A DNA stretch of 7,182 nucleotides from Paracoccaceae bacterium (GCA_003511785.1 DOIS01000309.1:1-7182), one strand, 5' to 3'; numbered from the stretch's first letter, positions 1 to 6,497 are shown. Program-made: numbers and translations. The notes: a model not told the origin generated them from the sequence alone.

Positions 1-515
1 TCCTCGTCCGCCACCTCCAGATCGCCCACGCCGAAATACCCGGTCTCGTCGTTGAACGCGCCTTGCAGCACCAGCGTCAATTCGGTGCCACGATGCCCGT
101 GATCGGGCACCGCCGCGCCCGGCGGGATGTAGAGCAGCCGCGCGCTGCCGTCCTTGTCGTGGAACAGGATGTCCTGGCGCACGCCCATGCCCAGCTTTTT
201 CCAGCGCGGCGCGCCGTTGCGCATCGCCTCGGCCACCGGGCCGGGATAGATGCCCTTGCGCCTTGGCGCCTCGCGCACCGCACAGGGCGCGTCGAGCAGG
301 CCCATGACCCGGTCGGCCAGCCCCTCGGACAGGTCCGCGCAGGGGGTGTCATCCAGCAGGGCACCGCCCAGGATCTCGTGCGCTTCCAGTCCTGCGCGGC
401 ACTCGTCGCAGAGCGAAATATGCGCCGCGATCACCAGTTCGAAGGCGCGGGGCAGGGTGCCGGCGGCATAGGCCGCGAGCATCGGCTCGGGGATATGATG
501 TCTGATGTCGGTCAT
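1..515 (-). CDS. chrR: Anti-sigma factor ChrR (zinc ZAS domain plus cupin), C-terminus beyond the window
   Basis: Cytoplasmic anti-sigma factor that holds RpoE inactive until singlet oxygen or organic peroxide triggers its loss. The ATG at 515-513 opens 171 codons that run off the window. The N-terminal zinc anti-sigma domain has H6/H7, H32, C36 and C39, which fits the H-x(n)-HxxxCxxC zinc site of ZAS proteins (H6, H31, C35, C38 in R. sphaeroides, as I recall). The C-terminal domain is a cupin with H139, H141 and E145 (PDHGHRGTEL), matching the second metal site of ChrR that is needed for the singlet-oxygen response. R. sphaeroides ChrR is about 213 aa, so roughly 40 residues are missing here. 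The start overlaps the rpoE stop (ATGA), so the two are translationally coupled, giving near-stoichiometric synthesis. No lesion is visible in the part present. Confidence 0.93.
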   Translation of the reverse strand, partial: MTDIRHHIPEPMLAAYAAGTLPRAFELVIAAHISLCDECRAGLEAHEILGGALLDDTPCADLSEGLADRVMGLLDAPCAVREAPRRKGIYPGPVAEAMRNGAPRWKKLGMGVRQDILFHDKDGSARLLYIPPGAAVPDHGHRGTELTLVLQGAFNDETGYFGVGDLEVADE

Positions 516-1108
516 GTCTGTCGGATATGCTTGAGTTCGTGGCGCAGCCGCTCCAGCCCAAGCCGGATGCGCGACTTGATCGTGCCCAGCGGCAGGCCGG
601 TCTGCGCCTGGATTTCCTGATGTGTCAATTCGCCCAGATAAGCCTTCTGGATCATCTCGCGCTGTTCCGGGCGCAGCGAGGCCAGCGCCCGACGCAGCCG
701 GTCGGTTTCCTGTTCCAGCGCCAGTGCGGCGCTGGCGTCTGGATCGGGGTCGGGCGCCTCGGCCAGTTCCTCCGGCACAGGGCGATTCTCGCGGCGCTGC
801 ATGTCGATCTGACGGTTGCGCGCGATCTGGTAGACCCAGGCCGAGACCTGCGCCCGACCGGGATCGAACATATGCGCCTTGTTCCACAACGTCAGCATCA
901 CGTCCTGCACCACTTCCTCGGCCTGGCCGGAGCCCAGGCCGCCCTTCATCACGAATGCCTTGAGCCGCGGCGCGAAATGCGCGAAGAGGCGGGCAAACGC
1001 CACCTTGTCGCGCGCATCGCGCACGGCCAGTATCCATTCCGTCTGCTGCGACAGGGCCGGGGCCGGGTCGGTGACCGGCGCCCACTTGCGGGTCTCGAGC
1101 CGCTCCAA
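512..1108 (-). CDS. rpoE: ECF sigma factor RpoE (ChrR-controlled, ECF11 type)
   Basis: Alternative sigma factor that directs RNA polymerase to TGATC-N18-TA-like promoters after release from ChrR. With the TTG start used here it has 198 aa: sigma region 2 at about residues 37-107 (FAPRLKAF ... EEVVQDVMLTLW ... SAWVYQIARNRQID), an acidic linker rich in D/P/E, and sigma region 4 at about 141-192 with a helix-turn-helix (THQEIQAQTGLPLGTIKSR). The start is a choice. An in-frame ATG at 1132 would give 206 aa, but the -10 box TAAGAG lies only 4 bases before it, so the transcript would probably begin within or after that ATG. The TTG at 1108-1106 follows a GGAG (1120-1117) by 8 bases. The last codons overlap the chrR start. 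Family is certain; the start is moderately supported. Confidence 0.92.
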   Translation of the reverse strand: MERLETRKWAPVTDPAPALSQQTEWILAVRDARDKVAFARLFAHFAPRLKAFVMKGGLGSGQAEEVVQDVMLTLWNKAHMFDPGRAQVSAWVYQIARNRQIDMQRRENRPVPEELAEAPDPDPDASAALALEQETDRLRRALASLRPEQREMIQKAYLGELTHQEIQAQTGLPLGTIKSRIRLGLERLRHELKHIRQT

Positions 1109-1136
1109 AACGATGTCTCCGTCGCTCAGCATGTCC

Positions 1137-1166
1137 CTCTTACGCGCGGTGCCGGGGACCGGATCA
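1137..1166 (-). promoter_or_regulatory. RpoE autoregulatory promoter of rpoE-chrR
   Basis: Read on the minus strand, TGATCC (1166-1161), an 18-base spacer and TAAGAG (1142-1137) match the -35 and -10 elements described for RpoE-dependent promoters in R. sphaeroides (TGATC, about 18 bases, TA). It sits directly before rpoE, as expected for positive autoregulation. The -10 box almost touches the upstream ATG at 1132, which argues for initiation at the downstream TTG or for a leaderless message. Confidence 0.8.
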
Positions 1167-1184
1167 CTCTAATTGCGAAAAGAA

Positions 1185-1214
1185 TGATCCGCCACCCGGC
1201 AGGTCCCGTAACCG
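1185..1214 (+). promoter_or_regulatory. RpoE-type promoter of the oxidoreductase-DUF1365-DUF3833 operon
   Basis: TGATCC (1185-1190), 18 bases, then TAACCG (1209-1214). This is the same -35 element and spacing as the divergent rpoE promoter; the -10 keeps the TA that matters most. A transcript starting about 7 bases after the -10 would carry a leader of roughly 20-25 bases before the ATG at 1243. The two -35 boxes lie 18 bases apart, back to back. Confidence 0.7.
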
Positions 1215-1242
1215 TCTAAAATCACAAGCAGACGGACCGGAC

Positions 1243-2541
1243 ATGACATTTCACGACACGCGCATCGGCGCCCGCTCGGTGGCCATCATCGGCGGCGGCA
1301 TCTAGGGGCTTGCGGCGGCCTATCTTCTGGCGCCCACGCACCGGGTCACGCTGTTCGAGGCGGCGCCGCGACTGGGCGGCCATGCGCGCACCGTTCTGGC
1401 CGGGCGGAATGGCGATCAGCCGGCCGATACCGGCTTCATCGTGCTCAACCACGCCACTTATCCGCATCTGACGCGCATGTTCGCCGATCTCGACGTGCCC
1501 ACCGAGAACAGCGACATGAGCTTCGGCGCTTCGATCGACGGCGGACGGGTGGAATATGCGCTGCACGGGTTGGGCGCGCTCTTCGCGCAGAAGCGCAACA
1601 TGGGGCGGCCGGGCTTCTACCGGATGATCCGCGACATCCTGCGGTTCAACGCCCGTGCGGTCGAGGCGTCGCAGGACGAGGGCCTGACCGTGGGCGAGTT
1701 GATGCGCGACATGCGCATGGGGCCGTGGTTCCAGGAGTGTTACCTCACGCCGCTCTGCGGCGCGATCTGGTCCACCCCGCCCGAGCGCATCCGCGACTTC
1801 CCGGCCCGCCCGCTGGTGCAGTTCATGGAAAACCACGCGCTCCTGTCGGCGCGCAACCAGCACCAGTGGATGACCGTCACGGGCGGCAGCGTCGAGTATG
1901 TCAAGCGGGTCGAGGCGCATCTGCGCGGGCGCGGCGTGGCGCTGCGCACCGACACGCCGGTGCAGAACGTGGTGCGGGGCGAGGGCGAGGTTTTTGTCGC
2001 GGCCGAGGGCGCACCGGCCGAGCGGTTCGATGAGGTGATCTTCGCCTGCCATTCCGACCAGGCGCTGGCGCTGCTGGACCGGCCCACGCCCACCGAGGCG
2101 CGCGCGTTGGGGGCCATCGGGTTCCAGGACAACGAGGTGGTGCTGCACCGCGACGCAAGCCACATGCCCGCCCGCCGCCCGGTCTGGTCGAGCTGGGTCT
2201 ATCGCTCGGACGGGGTGGCCGAGCAACGCCGCATCGGCGTCAGCTACTGGATGAACCGGCTCCAGAACATCCCCGAGAGCGACCCGCTCTCCATCACGCT
2301 CAACCCGACCACGCCCATCGACGAGTCGCAGGTCTATGACCGCAACACCTTCGCGCACCCGGTCTTCGACCATGCCGCCCTGCGCGCGCAGGGAACGCTG
2401 GCCGAGATCCAGGGCCGCCACAACACCTGGTTCGCCGGGGCCTGGACGCGCCACGGCTTCCACGAGGACGGGTTTCAGAGCGCGGTCAACATCGCCCGGC
2501 GGCTCGAGGAGCGCGCGGCGGCGGAGGAGGTGGCCGCGTGA
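1243..2541 (+). pseudogene. FAD-dependent amine-oxidase-like oxidoreductase (RSP1091 / COG2907 type) with in-frame TAG
   Basis: The full frame would encode 432 aa, a normal length for this family of flavoproteins that act on lipid acyl chains. The R. sphaeroides homologue RSP1091 belongs to the RpoE regulon and is linked to furan fatty acid formation, probably as a desaturase (UfaD, from memory). Visible: Rossmann strand VAIIGGGI (residues 13-20), codon 21 TAG (1303-1305), then GLAAAYLL; E39 closing strand 2; LGGHAR (44-49); DTGFIVLN and SDMSFGASI; C-terminal FAD motif FAGAWTRHGFHEDGFQSA (about 397-414). The stop replaces the Ser/Ala/Thr usual in GGGI-x-GL, and TCG to TAG is a single change. 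Everything after it stays open to the TGA at 2539-2541. Reinitiation downstream (GTG at 1441) would lack the FAD-binding strand. The stop overlaps the next start (GTGA). Family call is firm; whether the stop is real is open. Confidence 0.85.
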
Positions 2542-3283
2542 GCCACACGCCCGAGCATATCCCCGGCGTGACCGCTCATGCCCGGCGCGGGGCGATCGGC
2601 AACGCCTTCCGCTATGGCGTGGATTTCGTGCTGATCGGCCCCGAGGCCGAGATCCCGGGCCCGGCGCTCTTCTCGCGCAACCGCTTCAACCTGGCCGCGG
2701 TGCATGACCGCGACCATGGCGGGCCGCGCGGGGCAGGGCGCGGCGTGGCCTGGGCGCGCGAGGTGCTGGCGGCGCGGGGCCTCCCCGACGTGTCGATCCT
2801 GCTGCTGACCCAGCCGCGCGCGCTGGGCTACTGGTTCAACCCGGTCTCGTTCTTCCTGGCCTATCGGGACGAGGCGCTTGTCGCGGTGATCGCCGAGGTC
2901 AACACGCCCATGGGCGACCGGCACAGCTATGCCGTGCACCATGATGATTTCGCCCCGATCCGCCCCACCGACCGCCTGGGCGCGCGCAAGATGCTGCATG
3001 TCTCGCCCTTCCAGGACGTGGCCGGGCGCTACGAATTCCGCTTCAATATCGCGCCTGACCGGATCGCCATCCGCATCACCCACCGTCACGGCGCCGAGGG
3101 CGTGGTGGCCACGCTCAGCGGTCCGCGCCGGCCGCTGACCAGCGCCGCGCTGATCCGTGCCGGGCTGCCCGCCCGTTGGGCGCGCTGCGCACCACGGCGC
3201 TGATCCACTGGCAGGCGCTGAAGCTCTGGGCCAAGAGCGCGCTTCCGTCCGCGTCCCGAGCCCCCGCCGAGGAGGTCACATGA
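2538..3283 (+). pseudogene. DUF1365 protein (RSP1090 type), frameshifted near the 3' end
   Basis: Starts at GTG 2538, overlapping the upstream stop, behind GGAGGAGG (2523-2530). DUF1365 proteins accompany the COG2907 oxidoreductase and cyclopropane-synthase-like enzymes; RSP1090 is required with RSP1091 for the normal singlet-oxygen response in R. sphaeroides, but its chemistry is unknown to me. Family motifs are present: LGYWFNPVSFFLAY (about 96-109), EVNTPMGDRHSY (120-131) and KMLHVSPF (151-158). As sequenced the frame ends at 3201-3203 with an atypical tail after residue 210. In the next frame the expected tail continues (PLGALRTTALIHWQALKLW) to a TGA at 3281-3283. One missing base in the GC run at about 3168-3175 explains this: restoring it gives LRRPLGALR and a product of 248 aa, normal for the family. 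Confidence 0.85.
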
Positions 3284-3327
3284 CCTCTCGACTGACACTT
3301 TCCCAACCCGAGGAGGGCGCCCGATGA
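3280..3327 (+). other. 15-codon mini-ORF coupled to both neighbours; possible deletion scar
   Basis: ATG 3280 overlaps the restored DUF1365 stop (ATGA) and follows GAGGAGG (3269-3275) by 4 bases. The peptide is MTSRLTLSQPEEGAR, and its TGA (3325-3327) overlaps the DUF3833 start (ATGA). Two coupled junctions around almost nothing look like the two ends of a former gene. In related clusters a cyclopropane-fatty-acid-synthase-like methyltransferase often sits here, but R. sphaeroides keeps that gene elsewhere. It could also be a real coupling ORF or chance; the second half carries the next gene's ribosome binding site. Confidence 0.4.
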
Positions 3328-3905
3328 CCGATTCTGCCGTTCTTCTGGGCCTGCTGCCGGTCCTGGCACTGGCCTTCTATCTGCTCCGCCGGAAGGCGGG
3401 CTTCGCCGCGCAGCGCCCCGAGCATTACGATGCGACCGAACCGCCCTTCGACCTGCGGCGCCACCTCAGCGGACCGATCGACTGCGAGGGCATGATCTAT
3501 GGCCCGCTGGGCCGCGTCACCTCGCGCTTCGAGGCACGGATGGAGGGGCATTGGGATGGCGCCACCGGGCGGCTGGCCGAGCATTTCTTCTATTCCTCGG
3601 GCACGCGGCAGGACCGCGAGTGGCATCTGAAGATGGGCAATGACGGCACCTTCACCGCCACCGCCGCCGACGTGATCGGCGAGGCCCAGGGCGTGGTCTC
3701 GGGCGCCACCGTGCGCATGACCTGCCGCATCCGCCTGCCCGACGAGGCGGGTGGCCATGTGCTGAATGTCACCGACTGGCTCTATCTCACCGAGGGCGGC
3801 GTGATCCTGAATCGCTCGGAGATGCGCAAGTTCGGCATCAAGGTGGCCGAGCTGATCGCCACCATGCGCCCGTCCGCGCAAGAAGAGCTGCGCGCCGCCG
3901 AGTGA
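3324..3905 (+). CDS. DUF3833 family protein, N-terminally membrane-anchored
   Basis: A 193-aa protein recognised as DUF3833 by its lipocalin-like strand pattern: PFDLRRHLSGP (about 40-50), EGMIYGPLGRVTSRF, GRLAEHFFYSSG, TATAADVIGEAQG, and the C-terminal signature DWLYLTEGGVILNRSEMRKFG followed by VAELIATM. Residues 5-21 form one hydrophobic segment followed by RRK, so it is probably anchored in the inner membrane; the positive-inside rule would leave the domain cytoplasmic, but this is weak. Other family members are lipoproteins; no lipobox cysteine is present here. Function is unknown; its steady presence in fatty-acid-modification clusters suggests lipid binding or handling. ATG 3324 follows GAGGAGGG (3310-3317) by 6 bases and overlaps the mini-ORF stop. 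The frame is intact, unlike the two genes upstream. Confidence 0.85.
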   Translation: MTDSAVLLGLLPVLALAFYLLRRKAGFAAQRPEHYDATEPPFDLRRHLSGPIDCEGMIYGPLGRVTSRFEARMEGHWDGATGRLAEHFFYSSGTRQDREWHLKMGNDGTFTATAADVIGEAQGVVSGATVRMTCRIRLPDEAGGHVLNVTDWLYLTEGGVILNRSEMRKFGIKVAELIATMRPSAQEELRAAE

Positions 3906-3927
3906 TCCCCAGTGCGTGAGGAGTGCC

Positions 3928-3957
3928 GGGCGGGCCGCCATGGTCCGCCCTGTTTCG
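3928..3957 (+). terminator. Terminator-like hairpin after the DUF3833 gene
   Basis: Arms 3928-3936 and 3942-3950 form a 9-bp stem (one G-U pair) with the loop GCCAT, followed by TGTTTCGT. The stem is strong and the T-tract imperfect, so partial termination is likely. It separates the oxidoreductase operon from the small secreted protein. Confidence 0.5.
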
Positions 3958-3964
3958 TCGTGAC

Positions 3965-3994
3965 TCATCCGCACTGGCCTTTGCGGCGTATCCG
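3965..3994 (+). promoter_or_regulatory. Possible RpoE-like promoter of the small secreted protein
   Basis: TCATCC (3965-3970), exactly 18 bases, then TATCCG (3989-3994). Spacing and position fit the other RpoE-type promoters here, and the -10 resembles TATCAG of the transporter promoter. The -35 lacks the conserved G of TGATC, so this is weak. It lies just after the hairpin and leaves a leader of about 25 bases. Confidence 0.35.
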
Positions 3995-4025
3995 ATGCAG
4001 GACGCCACAGCATCGGGAGGCTTTC

Positions 4026-4382
4026 ATGCGCTCCATCGTCATTGCCCTGGCCCTCGCCGCGCTCGCCGCCGTGCCGGCCCGGGCCGAGTTCGACCGCATC
4101 ACCGAGGAAAGCGCCTTTCGCGACACGGTTGCGGGCAAGACGCTGAAACGCACGCTCATCAGCCTCCAGGTGCGCCCCGACGGGGCGATCACCGGCACCG
4201 GCGGCATGTGGGACGTGACCGGCCGCTGTAACTGGCGCGAGGGCTATTTCTGCCGCGAGATGTCCTGGCGCGATCGCAGCTTCGGCATGAACTGCCAGGA
4301 GGTACGCGTCTCGGGCGACCGAATCCGTTTCACCGCCGACCGGGGGCAGGGCGACAGCGCCGAGTTCCGCCTGACCCGCTAG
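4026..4382 (+). CDS. Small secreted/periplasmic protein with three cysteines, function unknown
   Basis: A 118-aa protein that starts at ATG 4026, 5 bases after GGGAGG (4015-4020). Residues 1-20 are a clear Sec signal peptide (MRSIVIALALAALAAVPARA, cleavage after ARA), leaving about 98 residues in the periplasm. The mature part is rich in beta-strand-like stretches and has C68, C76 and C90, so one disulphide plus a free thiol is possible. Motifs: VRPDGAITGTGG, VTGRCNW, GYFCREMSW, NCQEV and DRGQGDSAEFRL. Similar short secreted proteins occur in Rhodobacteraceae, sometimes labelled 'dihydrodipicolinate reductase'; nothing here supports an enzyme of lysine synthesis. A GTG start at 3912 would bury the signal peptide and is rejected. 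Its stop is one base from the stop of the convergent SDR gene. Its job is unknown; the possible RpoE promoter hints at an envelope role under photo-oxidative stress. Confidence 0.8.
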   Translation: MRSIVIALALAALAAVPARAEFDRITEESAFRDTVAGKTLKRTLISLQVRPDGAITGTGGMWDVTGRCNWREGYFCREMSWRDRSFGMNCQEVRVSGDRIRFTADRGQGDSAEFRLTR

Positions 4383-4383
4383 C

Positions 4384-5106
4384 TCACTTGAACAGCCGGT
4401 GGAACAAGCCCAGCGGCAGGTATTGCCCCCAGGAGAACAGCCAGGCGAAGGGCGCGGGGTAGGAGGTCGAAAACCGCCCCGACCGGATCGCCCGGATGGT
4501 GCGTGCGGCGGCATCCTCGGGCTCGAGCAGTTGCGGCATGTGGAAATCGTTCTTGGCGGTCAGCCGGGTGCGGATGAAGCCGGGATTGATCTGGCTGACC
4601 GTCACCCCGGTGTCGCGCAGATCGACGCGCAGGTTCTCGGCCAGGTGCATCAGCGCGGCCTTGCTGGCGCCGTATCCGATGGCGCCGGGCAGGCCCCGGA
4701 ACCCGGCCAGCGATCCGATCAATGCCAGGTGGCCGTGCCCGCGCGCCACCATCGCCGGGACCAGCGGCGCCAGCACCCGCAGCGCGCCGGTGAAGTTGGC
4801 CTCGGTCATTGCCTCGGCCGCGCCGGGCTGCCAGTCGGTCGCGCGCATCGGCTCGTAAAGCCCCACGCAATAGATCATCCCGTCCGGCGTGCCCGCCGCC
4901 TCTGTGGCCGCGCGCACCGAGGCCGCGTCGGTCACGTCCATCACCAGGGGCCTGGCGTCGCGCAACTCGCCCGCCAGCGCCTCCAGCGCCTCGGCGCCCC
5001 GCGCCGACAGGATCAGCGTCGCCCCCTCGGCGTCCAGCGCGCGGGCCAGCGCGCGACCCAGCCCGTCGCTCGCGCCTACGATCCACCAGGTCTTGCCCTC
5101 AAACAT
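4384..5106 (-). CDS. Short-chain dehydrogenase/reductase (RSP1087 type)
   Basis: A 240-aa classical SDR. GASDGLG at residues 11-17 is the TGxxxGxG cofactor motif, D57-V58-T59 contacts the adenine, and the catalytic tetrad is N104, S132, Y145 and K149 (YGASK). R36 after strand 2 favours NADP(H). The usual NNAG at the end of strand 4 is replaced by YCVG (79-82). PGFIRT (about 175-180) is the usual loop after strand 6, and the C-terminus (PFAWLFSWGQYLPLGLF) is hydrophobic, which suggests membrane contact or a lipid substrate. The substrate is unknown. It is the second gene of a unit with the transporter: its ATG lies inside the transporter's last codons (8-base overlap). In R. sphaeroides an SDR and a GPH transporter also belong to the RpoE regulon beside RSP1090-1091. 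Confidence 0.88.
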   Translation of the reverse strand: MFEGKTWWIVGASDGLGRALARALDAEGATLILSARGAEALEALAGELRDARPLVMDVTDAASVRAATEAAGTPDGMIYCVGLYEPMRATDWQPGAAEAMTEANFTGALRVLAPLVPAMVARGHGHLALIGSLAGFRGLPGAIGYGASKAALMHLAENLRVDLRDTGVTVSQINPGFIRTRLTAKNDFHMPQLLEPEDAAARTIRAIRSGRFSTSYPAPFAWLFSWGQYLPLGLFHRLFK

Positions 5107-6373
5107 CCGCCTCTCCGATCTTCGTATCCTTGAGCCGCGCCACCAGAAGCATGGCGGGCAGTTTCAGCGCGCAGGGCAGCAGCGCATAGGCCATGTTCAG
5201 CGCCGCGAGCGCCTGCGCATCATTCGCACCCCCCGGGTCATAACCCGCCCGCTCCAGCAGCGGCAGCGCCACGGCGGCGGCGATGGCCAGCGACGCCTTG
5301 CCGGCGAAGGACCAGGCCCCGAAGGCCAGCCCCGTTGGAAGGCCGGCGCGGGCCAGCGTCGCGGCGAAGAGCGCGGGCAGGATCGCCATGTCCGCCCCCA
5401 GCGCCAGGCCCGAGCCCAGGCAGATCAGCGCGAACTGCCAGCCCGCGCCGGCGGGCAGCAGCGCCGCCCAGATGAAGCAGACCACCGCCAGCCCCATCGC
5501 GGGCAGCAGCACCCGGCGCGCGCCGAACCGCGCCGCCAGCCGCGACCAGACCGGCGCGGCGAGCCCCGCGGCGGCGAAGAAGGCCACCAGGTAGAGGCCG
5601 GCCAGCCCCGGCAGTTGCAGCCGGTCCTCCACGAAGAACAGGAACAGCGTCGAGGTGATCGCCACCGGCACCGCGTTCAAGAGCGCGATGAGCAGCAGGT
5701 ATCCGCCGCCCGCGCGCATCAGCGGGCGCAGCGAGGGGCGCGGCTCGGGCGGGGGCGGGGGCAGCGACCAGAGCGGGCGGCTGAGCATCCAGACCGCCAG
5801 CGCCAGCCCGGCCAGCCCCAACCCGTAGGCAGCATAGCCTGGCAGCGTGCCGATCCACAACGCCAGCAGCGATGGGCTCAGCGCGGCCAGCACGATGCCG
5901 GTGAGCGCGCCGGCCTCGCGCAGCCCGCCCAGCCGGTAATGCGCCCCCGCGCCCGCATCGCCCACCAGCGCCACGCCCTGGCCGTAGAACAGGATCGTGC
6001 CCAGCGAGAAGGCGGTGAAGATCAGCACCAGCCCCAGTGCCAGCCCCCAAGGCCCCGGCTGACCGGCGAAAACCAGCGCATAGCCCAACCCCATGCCCGC
6101 GAACCCCGCCGCCGCCATTGCCCGGCGGGCGCGCGGGAACCGGTCGGCGGCCCAGCCCAGCACCGGGTCCTGCACGAAGTCCACCAACCGCAGCACCGCC
6201 AGCATTCCCCCGATCGCGCCCAGCCCCATGCCCAGATCGGCGGCGAATCGCGGCAAGTGGATGTAAAGCGGCACGCCCGCCGAGGCGAGAAACCCCGCAA
6301 CGAGAAACACCTGCACCCCCATTGACGGGCGCAGGGCGGTGCGGACGGGAGGACTGTCAGAGATGCCGGTCAT
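5099..6373 (-). CDS. GPH/MFS-type transporter (RSP1089 type)
   Basis: A 424-aa inner-membrane protein with about 12 hydrophobic segments. The GPH-family (glycoside-pentoside-hexuronide:cation symporter) signature is visible at residues 62-78 (RLVDFVQDPVLGWAADR). A proline-rich loop (about 204-212) separates the two six-helix halves. The substrate cannot be read from sequence; the cluster suggests a lipid-derived or stress-related compound rather than a sugar. The ATG at 6373 follows CGAGG by 5 bases and directly precedes MTGISDSPPVRTALRP and the first helix. An in-frame ATG at 6508 would add 45 non-hydrophobic residues across the rpmG promoter and upstream of this gene's own promoter, so it is rejected. 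The SDR is coupled downstream. Confidence 0.87.
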   Translation of the reverse strand: MTGISDSPPVRTALRPSMGVQVFLVAGFLASAGVPLYIHLPRFAADLGMGLGAIGGMLAVLRLVDFVQDPVLGWAADRFPRARRAMAAAGFAGMGLGYALVFAGQPGPWGLALGLVLIFTAFSLGTILFYGQGVALVGDAGAGAHYRLGGLREAGALTGIVLAALSPSLLALWIGTLPGYAAYGLGLAGLALAVWMLSRPLWSLPPPPPEPRPSLRPLMRAGGGYLLLIALLNAVPVAITSTLFLFFVEDRLQLPGLAGLYLVAFFAAAGLAAPVWSRLAARFGARRVLLPAMGLAVVCFIWAALLPAGAGWQFALICLGSGLALGADMAILPALFAATLARAGLPTGLAFGAWSFAGKASLAIAAAVALPLLERAGYDPGGANDAQALAALNMAYALLPCALKLPAMLLVARLKDTKIGEADV

Positions 6374-6392
6374 GGAGCCTCGGTGCTTTGAC

Positions 6393-6422
6393 CTGATACG
6401 GGCGAGGGCGCGGGGCGGTTCA
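6393..6422 (-). promoter_or_regulatory. RpoE-type promoter of the transporter-SDR unit
   Basis: On the minus strand, TGAACC (6422-6417), 18 bases, then TATCAG (6398-6393). It differs from TGATCC by one base and keeps the exact spacing of the other two promoters. The transcript would have a leader of about 13 bases holding GAGG before ATG 6373. This supports joint control with rpoE and the oxidoreductase operon. Confidence 0.6.
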
Positions 6423-6469
6423 CAATCGCTGCCGGGCCGATTTCCGGCCCCAGTGACGCAGAAATCCGG

Positions 6470-6497
6470 TTGACTCGCGGCCCATCGCCGGTAAAAG
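6470..6497 (+). promoter_or_regulatory. Sigma70-type promoter of rpmG
   Basis: TTGACT (6470-6475), 16 bases, then TAAAAG (6492-6497). The -35 is close to consensus and the -10 moderate. Transcription would start near 6504, giving a leader of about 50 bases to the rpmG ATG, as expected for a housekeeping ribosomal gene. Confidence 0.6.

Noticed and set aside
1303..1305. TAG as a recoded codon (pyrrolysine or programmed readthrough)
   Set aside because: The position needs a small residue in a nucleotide-binding turn, no recoding element is visible, and such recoding is not known to me in this group.
1222..2463. Long open frame of 413 codons on the minus strand opposite the oxidoreductase gene
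   Set aside because: A GC-codon-bias shadow: the translation is low complexity and R/H/A-rich, and the plus strand carries clear flavoprotein motifs.
3903..3932. TGATCC at 3903-3908 as an RpoE -35 box
   Set aside because: Eighteen bases downstream is a C/G run (cgggcg), with no TA for a -10; it overlaps the DUF3833 stop and the hairpin.
3276..4514. Minus-strand open frame of 412 codons opposite DUF3833 and the secreted protein
   Set aside because: No recognisable family; it crosses three unrelated genes and both strands' signals favour the plus-strand genes.
4889..6325. Plus-strand open frame of 478 codons opposite the transporter and SDR
   Set aside because: Translation is Q/R/P-rich with no domain, while the minus strand encodes helices and a GPH motif.
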